Below are positions 41,006 to 48,754 of a stretch of 64,000 bases of DNA, one piece after another. The notes under the pieces were generated by a model. The model was not told the origin of the DNA, did no database searches, and worked only from the letters and a program-made list of their open reading frames with translations. A program made the position numbers and the translations under genes. Each line of letters opens with the position of its first letter. Position 1 is the stretch's first letter. The stretch spans positions 230,308-294,307 of the forward strand of contig NZ_BCYP01000001.1 in NCBI RefSeq assembly GCF_001598255.1, read 5' to 3'. This stretch comes from Mitsuaria chitosanitabida ATCC BAA-476 = NBRC 102408. Lineage in GTDB: Bacteria; Pseudomonadota; Gammaproteobacteria; Burkholderiales; Burkholderiaceae_C.

Positions 41006-43171
41006 TCAGGTCGCCTTTCTCGTCGCCGCCAGCAGGGCGGTGAGGTCCATCGCCGCGACGCGGGCAGCCCACTCGTCGTTGACCGAGCGCGCTTCGACGA
41101 GCCTCCCTGCTTCCAGCACCACGACCCGGTCCGCCCCCGCGATGGTGTCCGGCCGGTGCGCGATGACCAGACGCGTGACGGCCAACTGCCGCAGGTTGTC
41201 CGTCACCGCCCGTTCCCGCTCGACGTCCAGGTGGCTGGTCGCCTCGTCCAGCGCGAGCACGCGCGGCTTCGCGTACATCGCGCGCGCCAGCAGCAGCCGC
41301 TGCTTCTGTCCGCCCGACAGCCCGCTCCCCAGATCCCCCACCGGCGTCTGATAGCCCATCGGCATGCGCCGGATGTCCTCGTCGATCCGGGCCAGCACGG
41401 CGCAGGACTCGATGCGCGCCATGTCCGGCTGCACGTCGAAGAAGCTGATGTTGTCGGCCAGGCTGCCGGTCAGCAGCACATCGTCCTGCATCACCGTGCC
41501 CACTTGCCGCCGCACGTTGCGCAAGCCCAGTTGCCGCATGGGAACGCCGCCGTAGAGCACCTCGCCTTCCTCGGGCGACAGCAGACCCAGCAGCAGCTTC
41601 AGCAGCGTCGTCTTGCCCGAGCCGCTCGGCCCGGTGATAGCGATGCTCGCGCCCGCGGGCACCGTCAGGTTGGCGTGCCGAAGCACCCAGGGCTCCTGCG
41701 GCCCGTAGCGGAAGCTCACGTCGCGCAGCTCCAGCGAGGGGGCCAGGTGGGCGAGCTCGTGGATCGCGTGGTCATCGGGCTCGGGCGGCTCCAGCGCGAT
41801 GTCGGCGAGCCGCTCGGCATGCAGGCCCAGCATGCGGAACTCGATGGCCTTGTCGATCAGGCCGGAGACGCGACTGGTGAACTGGCTCTTGTAGCTGGTG
41901 AAGGCGAACAGCATCCCCACCGTCAGCGCCACCGCGCCGGCCTGCTGGCCGTCGAGCACCAGGCGCGCGCCGAGGACGAGCACGACCAGGTTCTCGACGC
42001 CGAAGATCAGCGTGCTCGCCGTCCCGAAGACCATGCCCAGCCGCGCGGTGCGGAAGTCGCGGTTCTGGACCTCGACCACCAGGTTCTGCCAGCGCGCCCG
42101 GCGCTCCTCGTCGCGGCCGAAGAGCTTGAGCGGCGTGATCGCGCGCAGTGTCTCGAGGAAGTGCGTGTCCTCCTTGGCCGCGACGATCAGGCGCTCCGCC
42201 GAGGCGTCGCGCAGCGGCCGGTAGGACAGCCACCGCACGCCCGCGTAGAGCGCCACCGCCACCACGACCACCAGCGTGAGGCGCCACGAGTACATCAGCA
42301 TCATCGCCAGCGCCGCCACGCCCATGAGGCCGTCCAGCGCCGCCTCGATCGCGGCGGTGGTCAAGGTGCGCTGGATCGCGTCCACCGAGCCGAAGCGCGA
42401 GGTGACGTCGCCGAGATGGCGTTTCTCGAAGAACGCGACGGGGAGCCGCAGCAGGTGCGAGAAGGTGTTGCTCTTCCATTGCAGCGACAAGGTCTGCGAC
42501 AGCACGATCACCATCCACGAGCGCGCGAAGCCCAGCGCCGTCTGCGCCACCAGCAGCAGGCCGAAGCCGATCGCGAGCACGGTGAGCAGGTCGCGGTCGC
42601 CCGAGGTGAGCACGTCGTCCACGACCATCTGGTTGAACAGCGGCGCGAGGATGGCGAAGAGCTCGAGCACGATCGCGACGAGCAGGATCTGCAGCAGCGA
42701 GCGCCGCAGCCCGAGCACCCGCCCGGTCAGCGCGCGCAGCGAGATGCGCGGCGCGGGCGCGGCGGTCTTGAACTCCGCGACCGGCGTCAGCTCGAGCGCG
42801 ACGCCGGTGAAATGCGTGGAGACCTCTTCCAGGCTCAGGCGGCGCTCACCGACGGCGGGGTCGAGCAGCGTCACCTGGTCGCCGCGGACCCGGGTCAGCA
42901 CGACGAAGTGGTTCATGTCCCAGTGCAGCACGCAGGGCAGGGCGAGCTGGCCCAGCATGGCCAGTGGCAGCTTGAGCGGCCGCCCGGAGAAGCCCAGGCC
43001 CGCGGCCGCGGCGATGAGGTCGCTGAGCCGCATGCCCTTGAGCGCGCCGGGGAAGCGCCGCCGCATCTCGGGCAGCGTGGTCGTCGCGCCATGCGCGGTC
43101 GCGATCATCGCCAGACAGGCGAGGCCGCATTCGGCCATCTCGGCCTGGAGGATGGGGGTGGGGCGGGGCAT
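41006..43171 (-). CDS. Peptidase-containing ABC exporter for double-glycine peptides
   Basis: Protein of 721 residues that cleaves leader peptides and exports the mature peptide. An N-terminal C39 peptidase domain has Gln 9, catalytic Cys 15 (AEMAECGLACLAM), His 88 (HWDMNHFVVL) and Asp 104 (LLDPAVGER). It is followed by an ABC membrane domain (about 150-430, SLLQILLVAIVLELFAILAP) and an ATPase domain with Walker A GPSGSGKT, signature LSGGQKQRLLLARAM and Walker B VLALDEATSHLD. All catalytic residues are present. It is the last gene of a six-gene cassette that begins with the HlyD-type adaptor; two GG-leader peptides encoded in the same cassette are its probable substrates. Confidence 0.95.
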   Translation of the reverse strand: MPRPTPILQAEMAECGLACLAMIATAHGATTTLPEMRRRFPGALKGMRLSDLIAAAAGLGFSGRPLKLPLAMLGQLALPCVLHWDMNHFVVLTRVRGDQVTLLDPAVGERRLSLEEVSTHFTGVALELTPVAEFKTAAPAPRISLRALTGRVLGLRRSLLQILLVAIVLELFAILAPLFNQMVVDDVLTSGDRDLLTVLAIGFGLLLVAQTALGFARSWMVIVLSQTLSLQWKSNTFSHLLRLPVAFFEKRHLGDVTSRFGSVDAIQRTLTTAAIEAALDGLMGVAALAMMLMYSWRLTLVVVVAVALYAGVRWLSYRPLRDASAERLIVAAKEDTHFLETLRAITPLKLFGRDEERRARWQNLVVEVQNRDFRTARLGMVFGTASTLIFGVENLVVLVLGARLVLDGQQAGAVALTVGMLFAFTSYKSQFTSRVSGLIDKAIEFRMLGLHAERLADIALEPPEPDDHAIHELAHLAPSLELRDVSFRYGPQEPWVLRHANLTVPAGASIAITGPSGSGKTTLLKLLLGLLSPEEGEVLYGGVPMRQLGLRNVRRQVGTVMQDDVLLTGSLADNISFFDVQPDMARIESCAVLARIDEDIRRMPMGYQTPVGDLGSGLSGGQKQRLLLARAMYAKPRVLALDEATSHLDVERERAVTDNLRQLAVTRLVIAHRPDTIAGADRVVVLEAGRLVEARSVNDEWAARVAAMDLTALLAATRKAT

Positions 43172-43240
43172 GGGCGCGTCAGGAGCGCGGCCGACCGCCG
43201 AGGCGGCCGGCCGCAGGGGAGGTCGGAGGCTGTCGATCGG

Positions 43241-43378
43241 TCAGCGGATGACCGTCAGCTTCACGATGCCGCGGTAGTCCAGGTAGGTCAGCACGCAGAA
43301 GCCCAGGAACTTCCCGAGCTTCGAGAAGAAGCCGCCGCCGTGCACCTGATCGATCTCGTCTTGCGTCAGTTCAGTCAT
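43241..43378 (-). CDS. Double-glycine leader peptide B (bacteriocin-like)
   Basis: Precursor of 45 residues. The leader MTELTQDEIDQVHGG is a textbook double-glycine leader for a C39 exporter. The expected mature peptide has 30 residues, beginning GFFSKLGKFLGFC and ending in KLTVIR. It is cationic and amphipathic with a single Cys. The start at the ATG complementary to 43376-43378 is chosen because the leader begins there; a longer in-frame start adds 21 residues that fit no leader. It lies 69 bases upstream of the exporter gene and 137 bases downstream of the 243-aa protein B gene. It is a close paralogue of peptide A. Confidence 0.85.
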   Translation of the reverse strand: MTELTQDEIDQVHGGGFFSKLGKFLGFCVLTYLDYRGIVKLTVIR

Positions 43379-43515
43379 GTCGAACACCTTGGGTTGAATG
43401 GCCGAATCGGTCGGCCGCCGTTCCCCGATGTCGGTCGACATCGGTGGATGCGGGAGGCGCCGCCGGGTGGTCGAGCTTGTGGCCAGGCGGCGCGGCGGAG
43501 CCGGTCAAGCTCGCG

Positions 43516-44247
43516 CTACTCGAGCAGGATCGACACCAGATGAGCGCGATCGGGCGGGCGCACCTCGATGGCCTGCAACTGGTCGGTCCATCGGACCTTG
43601 ACCTGGCGGCCGAGGTGTCCCTTGACCGAGGGGAGCTCGTGCTCCTCGCCGCTCGTGTCACGCTGGATCACGGTCGAGTCCGCGGTGAGCAGATGGATCT
43701 CGACGCCGACGCATTGCTTGCCTGCCGTCTGGAGCTGCGTCAGCGCGGTCTGCGTCCGATACACATCCAAGGTCTGGGCGCAGCCCTCGCGCAGATAGGG
43801 CTGCTCGTAACGCTGATCCGCGCGAAGGGCCAGGGAGACGTGGTAGCTCAGCTTGAGCGTTCCCTTCGGCCGATTGGCGACGAAGTGCGCCGTGCGCTCG
43901 TTGACCGGTGGACGAAGCGGCACGTCGGCGAGCCCCAGCTGATGGGGCAGCGGCACGAGGGTCTCGTCGTCCTCGATGGCGAAGGTCAGGCCTTCGAAAC
44001 TGAAGTTCTGGGGCCACTTCGGGGACAGCAGGTAGGTGAGGCGGACCAGATCCTTGGGTTTCGTGTATCGCTCGAAGGTGTCGATCGCACGACGGGCATC
44101 GCGGTAAGGCATCCAGGTGGGATCGCGGACGAGCTTTCCCGAGACCTCGGTGCGCGGGAGCTGGACCGCTTGCGCGATGCAGGCGGTGCCATGCAGCAGC
44201 GCACTGGCCACCGCGAGCCTGACGACAGTGAAGAAGAAGTTGAGCAT
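43516..44247 (-). CDS. Secreted 243-residue protein B of the peptide cassette
   Basis: Exported protein of unknown family: signal peptide (LAVASALLHGTACIAQA), then VQLPRTEVSGKLVRDPTWM. It aligns without gaps to protein A encoded upstream; I count about 139 identities in 216 aligned mature positions (64%). Conserved blocks are FERYTKPKDLVRL, GLTFAIEDDE, PPVNER, RADQRYEQPY and TAGKQCVG, with two Cys (GCAQ and KQCVG) that may form a disulfide. No catalytic motif is recognised. Position between the two peptide genes suggests a role in peptide activity, processing or self-protection. Confidence 0.75.
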   Translation of the reverse strand: MLNFFFTVVRLAVASALLHGTACIAQAVQLPRTEVSGKLVRDPTWMPYRDARRAIDTFERYTKPKDLVRLTYLLSPKWPQNFSFEGLTFAIEDDETLVPLPHQLGLADVPLRPPVNERTAHFVANRPKGTLKLSYHVSLALRADQRYEQPYLREGCAQTLDVYRTQTALTQLQTAGKQCVGVEIHLLTADSTVIQRDTSGEEHELPSVKGHLGRQVKVRWTDQLQAIEVRPPDRAHLVSILLE

Positions 44248-44346
44248 GGGAGATTCGATGGGTGGCTGGGCGCCGCCATTGCCGATAGGTGCCGACCTCG
44301 CGGCGGGAGAGAAGGTGTGGGGGCGAGGATGAGCAGCGCAGGGGTG

Positions 44347-45078
44347 CTACTCGAAGAGAACCCCGATGACGTGCGGTCGATCAGGGGGGCGTATGTCGAT
44401 GGACTGCATCTGTTCGGACCAGCGGACATCGACGCGCCGGCCGAAGCGTCCCCGCTGCGCGGGAAGCTCGCGTTCCTCGCCGTCGATGTCGCGCTGGACA
44501 ACGATCGAATCGTCGCTGAGCAGGAAGAACTGGAGACCGACGCATTGCTTGCCCGCGGTCGCCAGCTCGGTCAGCGTGGTCTGTGTTCGATACAGGTCGA
44601 AGGCCTGGGCGCAGCCCTTGCGCTGATACGGCTGCTCGTAGTGCTGGTCCGCACGGGGCGCGACGGAGATGTTGTAGTCCAGGGTGAGCGTGCCCCGGGG
44701 CCGATTCACCACGAACCGCGCCTGCCGTTCATTGACCGGTGGGTGAAGCAGCATGTCGGCATATCCGAACCGGAGCGGCAGCGGCACCACGTGCTCGTCA
44801 TCCTCGACGGCGAATGTCAGGCCGTCGTAGCGGAAGCTTTCGGGCCACTTCGGCTCGAGGGCATACAGGAGGCGAACGAGATCCTTGGGTTTGGCATATC
44901 GCTCGAACATCTCGACCACGCGGCGAGCGTCGCGGTAGGACATCCAGGCGGGATCGTGGATGAGCTTCCCGGAGATCTCGGTTCGAGGCAACTGGACTGG
45001 CTGCGCGGCCCAGGCGATGTCGTGGAACCATCCAATCGCCAGAAGGATCCCGAAGGCACAAGGGAAGGAGTAGGGCAT
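44347..45078 (-). CDS. Secreted 243-residue protein A of the peptide cassette
   Basis: Paralogue of protein B with exactly the same length when started at the ATG complementary to 45076-45078. An upstream ATG (45132) would leave the signal peptide buried, so it is rejected. Signal peptide FGILLAIGWFHDIAWA, then AQPVQLPRTEISGKLIHDPAWM. The same two Cys and the same conserved blocks as in protein B are present. It lies 74 bases downstream of peptide A on the same strand, mirroring the protein B/peptide B pair in the reverse order. Family and function not recognised. Confidence 0.75.
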   Translation of the reverse strand: MPYSFPCAFGILLAIGWFHDIAWAAQPVQLPRTEISGKLIHDPAWMSYRDARRVVEMFERYAKPKDLVRLLYALEPKWPESFRYDGLTFAVEDDEHVVPLPLRFGYADMLLHPPVNERQARFVVNRPRGTLTLDYNISVAPRADQHYEQPYQRKGCAQAFDLYRTQTTLTELATAGKQCVGLQFFLLSDDSIVVQRDIDGEERELPAQRGRFGRRVDVRWSEQMQSIDIRPPDRPHVIGVLFE

Positions 45079-45152
45079 GGGCGGGTTCAAAAAGCGACCG
45101 GCAACCTGAGCAGCCGGCCGCAAAAGGATCAAGGGGAACCGTCAGCCCAAGC

Positions 45153-45284
45153 TCAGAAGGCCTTGGGGAAGCCAGCGCCCTTGGCGAAGAGGGTCACCAG
45201 GCAGAAGCCCAGGAACCTTCCGAACTTCGAGAAGAAGCCGCCACCGTGCACTTGATCGATCTCGTCTTGAGTCAGTTCAGTCAT
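45153..45284 (-). CDS. Double-glycine leader peptide A (bacteriocin-like)
   Basis: Precursor of only 43 residues. The leader MTELTQDEIDQVHGG is identical to that of peptide B. The expected mature part has 28 residues: GFFSKFGRFLGFC, then a hydrophobic stretch and the end GAGFPKAF. The first 13 mature residues differ from peptide B at two positions only (Leu/Phe and Lys/Arg); the tails differ completely. GAAGGTG lies eight bases upstream of the ATG. It lies 85 bases after the HlyD-type gene. Single Cys, net positive. Confidence 0.85.
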   Translation of the reverse strand: MTELTQDEIDQVHGGGFFSKFGRFLGFCLVTLFAKGAGFPKAF

Positions 45285-45369
45285 GTCGTTCACCTTCCGT
45301 TGATTGGCCGAATCGGTCGACCGCCGTTCCCCGGCGCCGAGTGCTCGCCGCCGGCAGACCTGTTCCCTG

Positions 45370-46653
45370 CTACACGCGTCGTGCTGTCGCCAGCAGCGGT
45401 TCCAGCAGCCATTCCCAGAGGCGTCGCCGCTCCAGCGTGACGTCGGCCTCCAGGCTCATGCCCGCGCGCAGTGGCACGTCCTGGCCGTAGGCGGCGATGA
45501 CCTGCCGCTCCAGCCGCACATCGATCCGGTACAGCGGCTCGTTGGCCTGGGCCGCGCTGACCAGCGCCTGCTCCTGACCCGCCGGGAGGTCCTGCGGCGC
45601 GATCGGCGTCGGGCTCACGTGCAGGACCTGTCCCTGGGCCATGCCGAACTTCTGGAAGGGATAGGCCGCGTAGCGCAGCCAGACCGTCTGGCCGGGCTGG
45701 ATGAAACCCACCGCGCGGCTGGAGGCATACAGCTGGGCCGTCAGTGGCGACCGCGTCGCGGGGTGCTCGCCGTCGGCGTGATCCGGCGCCAGGGTCATGA
45801 GCGTCTGTCCCGCCTGCACCGCCTGTCCGGCGTGCACCGGCTGCGCGCTGACCCGCCCCTCCCGGGGCGCGGTGACGGTCAGTCCGGCGCGGGCCTCCAG
45901 CTCCGCGCGTTCCTGCTCCAGCTGCGCGACGCCGCGATCCAGCTGCGTCAGGCTGGTCTCCAGCGTCGTGCGGATGGACAGCAGCTCCGCGCGGATCGTC
46001 TGCTGCTCCCGCTCCAGCGTCACCAGCGAGCGCTGGCCGCCGCGCTCGCGGCCGAGCAGATCGAGCAGCTCCTCGTCCTTCTGCTGCACCTGCGCGGTGG
46101 ACATGAAGCCCTCCGCGGCCAGGGAGACCATCCGGTCGCGGCTCCGGCGCCCGAGCACCACCCGCTGCCGGATCGTTTCCAGCTCCTCCCGCGCCTGGGC
46201 CGTCTCCGCGACCAGGCTCGCGAGGCGCTCCTTCAGCGTCTGCCGACGTTCATCCGCCTGTTGCAGCTGCAGGCGGCGTTCCTCGTTGAGGCTGGTCCGG
46301 CGAGCCTCGAGCGCCCGACGGTTCAGGTCGGCGAAGTCGCCGTCGGCGAGCGTGCGATCGGTCTGGAGCCGAAGCAGCGGCTGCCCCGCCTGGACCCGAT
46401 CGCCTTCGCCGACCAGGAGCTCCGCGACCCGCCCGGCCTGTGGCGCCGCCAACTGCACCAAACCGCCCACCGGCACCAGCAGGCCCGGTGCGCGCGTCTT
46501 GCGCGCCATTTCGCCGAACAGGGCGAAAACCACGAGTGAGATCGCCAATATCGCGGCAGCGGTGGATACCACCCGATAACCCGGTCGCCGGGCGATCCGG
46601 ATGGTGCCCATCCATTGCGCCTGTCGGGATTCAAGAACTTCCGATCGAAACAT
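45370..46653 (-). CDS. HlyD-family membrane-fusion protein of the peptide exporter
   Basis: Periplasmic adaptor of 427 residues that links the ABC exporter to an outer-membrane channel. One N-terminal membrane helix (VVSTAAAILAISLVVFALFG), a lipoyl-like half (VGEGDRVQAGQPLLRL), a long coiled coil (about 110-260), the second lipoyl half (LTVTAPREGRVSAQPVHAGQAVQAG) and a beta-barrel region (GFIQPGQTVWLRYAAYPFQKFG) are visible, as in RaxA/CvaA-type adaptors. The start MFRSEVLESRQ at 46653 has GAAGG upstream and replaces an ATG at 46710. First gene of the cassette. No TolC-type gene is in the window, so the outer-membrane channel must be encoded elsewhere. Confidence 0.92.
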   Translation of the reverse strand: MFRSEVLESRQAQWMGTIRIARRPGYRVVSTAAAILAISLVVFALFGEMARKTRAPGLLVPVGGLVQLAAPQAGRVAELLVGEGDRVQAGQPLLRLQTDRTLADGDFADLNRRALEARRTSLNEERRLQLQQADERRQTLKERLASLVAETAQAREELETIRQRVVLGRRSRDRMVSLAAEGFMSTAQVQQKDEELLDLLGRERGGQRSLVTLEREQQTIRAELLSIRTTLETSLTQLDRGVAQLEQERAELEARAGLTVTAPREGRVSAQPVHAGQAVQAGQTLMTLAPDHADGEHPATRSPLTAQLYASSRAVGFIQPGQTVWLRYAAYPFQKFGMAQGQVLHVSPTPIAPQDLPAGQEQALVSAAQANEPLYRIDVRLERQVIAAYGQDVPLRAGMSLEADVTLERRRLWEWLLEPLLATARRV

Positions 46654-47013
46654 GGCCGTGCCTTCGTTGGGATGGCAGGCAGTATGTCGACGGGGTTTTC
46701 GCGATGGCAATCGCTCGGCGTTTCCCTATGAGGAGGGCTTGCCGAGCCTGCGGCGACATGGTTGCTCGATCGATCTGATGGCTGGTGGCAGAAATACCAG
46801 TCAATTCAAGTGGGTGTGCCCACTCGAATATGTCAGTCGGAAACTCGCTGAATCAATATATCGGCGAATATCGGCCATGAAAACGGCGCCCGGATCGATG
46901 GAGTCTCCATCGATATCCGAGCGCCGTGAATGGGCTTGGTTGGAAATTGGCCGGGGGCGAGCCGGAAATGCGCCGGCCATCATGGCGGCCGCGCCACAAC
47001 CGGGGTGATCGGC
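46654..47013. other. Lower-GC intergenic region upstream of the peptide cassette
   Basis: A 360-base stretch without a credible gene, noticeably richer in A+T than its surroundings between about 46790 and 46880. It should contain the promoter of the leftward peptide cassette. It holds the hairpin described separately and a small inverted repeat AGTGGG-4 bases-CCCACT at 46809-46824 that could bind a regulator. I could not identify a convincing -10/-35 pair. Confidence 0.5.
46880..46927 (-). terminator. Long terminator hairpin after the EF-hand gene
   Basis: On the minus strand an ACGGCGC...CGATGGAG arm pairs with its complement over about 21 bp with a two-base bulge and one mismatch, around a three-base loop, and is followed directly by TTTTC. 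It lies 87 bases past the EF-hand gene stop and would insulate the peptide cassette from upstream transcription. Confidence 0.7.
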
Positions 47014-47313
47014 CTACTTCTTCCGGTCCTTCATGTGCGCGGCCATGTACTGCTTGACCTGATCCAGCGTGACCGAGCCGGTCTTCTGCGTGTCGATCTC
47101 GTCGAAGTGCTTGGCCAGGCGGGGCATGCCGGCCTCGGCTTCGGCCTTGGTGAGCTTGCCGTCGTGATCCTTGTCGGCGGCGGCGAAGCGTTCCTCGAGC
47201 TTCTGCGCGGCCTTGCCGCCTTGCGCCTGGGCTTGCACCGGCATCGCCGTGAGCGCGAGGGCCGCGATCACGGCGGCGGCCATGGCGGTCAGGACTGCTT
47301 TCGTCTGCGACAT
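47014..47313 (-). CDS. Secreted EF-hand protein
   Basis: Small 99-residue periplasmic protein: signal peptide (TAMAAAVIAALALTAMPVQAQA), then two EF-hand units. The first has a good calcium loop DKDHDGKLTKAE. The second, DTQKTGSVTLDQ, keeps Asp and Gly positions but is weaker at the last position (Asp instead of Glu). Probably binds calcium; role unknown. It sits between the McrBC-like pair and the peptide cassette on the same strand, with a strong terminator after it, so it is likely a separate unit. Confidence 0.82.
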   Translation of the reverse strand: MSQTKAVLTAMAAAVIAALALTAMPVQAQAQGGKAAQKLEERFAAADKDHDGKLTKAEAEAGMPRLAKHFDEIDTQKTGSVTLDQVKQYMAAHMKDRKK

Positions 47314-47419
47314 CTGGGGCTCCCGGAGAGTTGGAGCCCGCAGCTTCGCACCCGACCCCGTGAACCGTGCGGTCCCGGCGGTAAAGCTATGTCAATTCCT
47401 GTCGCGCCGGCGATGCGTC

Positions 47420-48754
47420 TCAGCGGCCGTACAAGCGGCCGTAGCGCTCCAAGGCGGGCCGCGTCGCGAGATGACGGATGGACAGCGGCGGATCCCAGCG
47501 TGGCGTTCCCGGCATGTGCCGGAGCTCGGAGGACTCGCCGGGCAGCCACATCTCAAGCCGCACGCGGTGATCGACCTGCACCGGCGGCGTCAACAGATGC
47601 ACGCGCAGCAGCAGCCCATAGGCCTCCAGGTTGAGGAAGTCCCGTTCGGCCTTCGTGAGCTCACCCTCGTCGGCGAACTTCGGCCGCTGCGTCTGCGGCC
47701 GCGCCTGGTACTTGAAGTCGGCGATGAGCCACCCCTCGCCTGTCGTCCGAACGAGATCGGGACGGCGCCGGATCTCGTTGCGCGCGAAGACCTGATCGCG
47801 GCGGTGCTCCCAGTCGCGCTTCAGCGCATCGTCGGCGAGGCCCCGCGGCAGGTGCTCGTGGTCGCATGTCCACAGGCTTGGCAGACGCTCCGCGTCGATG
47901 TCCTGGTCGAGGGCGTGGACCAGGCAGATCGATTCCCACACGGCCCAGAAATCGCCCACGCCCCAGACCTGACCGTCTGGCGTCCGGTGCCGCTCGTCCG
48001 GCACCGGGCCGGCGTGGAGGTAGCGATCGAGCGCGTCATGCAGATCGCGGTACACCGCGTCGCGCACCGGTGAGGCACGGTCGATGACGGCGAGCAGATG
48101 CCGGAACTGTTCCCGCGAGCGATCGCTCGCCGACGCGTCGTCCTGGAAGAGCGAGTCTTCCGGCGTGAGGTGGCGATGCCGGAAGTCGTCGGCCAGCGCC
48201 TCTCCCTCGCTGGCGAACGCCCCCCAGCCGCAGACCGGATCGACGCCTAGCAGGTTCCGATAGAAGTCCTGGGCGAGCACGCAGTACAGGCCGACGATGT
48301 CCGCCTGCCCATGGCGAGCGGCGCGTCGCGTGCCGGGGACGCGCTCGAAGTGCGCGGTCCCCCGCTCGTCGAAAAGCGCCAGATGCAGGTGCCGCTCGAA
48401 GCGCGCGGGCAGACCGTGGTCCAGCCGGGCGGCGCGCTCGCACAGCGAGAGCAAGCTGCGCGGGTCGACGCGGTCGAAAAGCTCGTCGAAGGCCAGCGCG
48501 TCGCAGAAGGAGACGCCGTCCTCGCCGGCGTCCTGTCCGGTCGGACGCTGTTCCACACCGTCGCGCGGTCGCAGGCGCCGGACGTCGCGCCGGGTGCGAC
48601 GGAATACGACGAAGGTCTTGAAGAGCAGCGCTATCGCCTCGCGCGACGATAGGGCCGTCATGCCGTGCGGGACGCGCAGCTCGTAGCGGCCGTCCCGGAG
48701 GAAGAGGCCGACACCCGAGCCGCCGTGGACGACCGGAAGGTCAGCGACCCGCAT
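47420..48754 (-). CDS. McrC/LlaJI-like restriction nuclease subunit
   Basis: Predicted 444-residue partner of the McrB-like ATPase. The N-terminal half matches the McrC architecture loosely (SSREAIALLFKTFVVFRRTRRD). The C-terminal part has a PD-(D/E)xK nuclease pattern: RRRPDLV followed by WLIADFKYQ, giving Asp and Asp-x-Lys with correct spacing, and a downstream Gln-rich strand. The start MRVADLPVV is chosen; upstream in-frame sequence is antisense to the ATPase reading and Arg/Pro-rich. The start lies inside the end of the ATPase gene (14-base overlap), a sign of co-translation. Exact subfamily uncertain. Confidence 0.75.
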   Translation of the reverse strand: MRVADLPVVHGGSGVGLFLRDGRYELRVPHGMTALSSREAIALLFKTFVVFRRTRRDVRRLRPRDGVEQRPTGQDAGEDGVSFCDALAFDELFDRVDPRSLLSLCERAARLDHGLPARFERHLHLALFDERGTAHFERVPGTRRAARHGQADIVGLYCVLAQDFYRNLLGVDPVCGWGAFASEGEALADDFRHRHLTPEDSLFQDDASASDRSREQFRHLLAVIDRASPVRDAVYRDLHDALDRYLHAGPVPDERHRTPDGQVWGVGDFWAVWESICLVHALDQDIDAERLPSLWTCDHEHLPRGLADDALKRDWEHRRDQVFARNEIRRRPDLVRTTGEGWLIADFKYQARPQTQRPKFADEGELTKAERDFLNLEAYGLLLRVHLLTPPVQVDHRVRLEMWLPGESSELRHMPGTPRWDPPLSIRHLATRPALERYGRLYGR

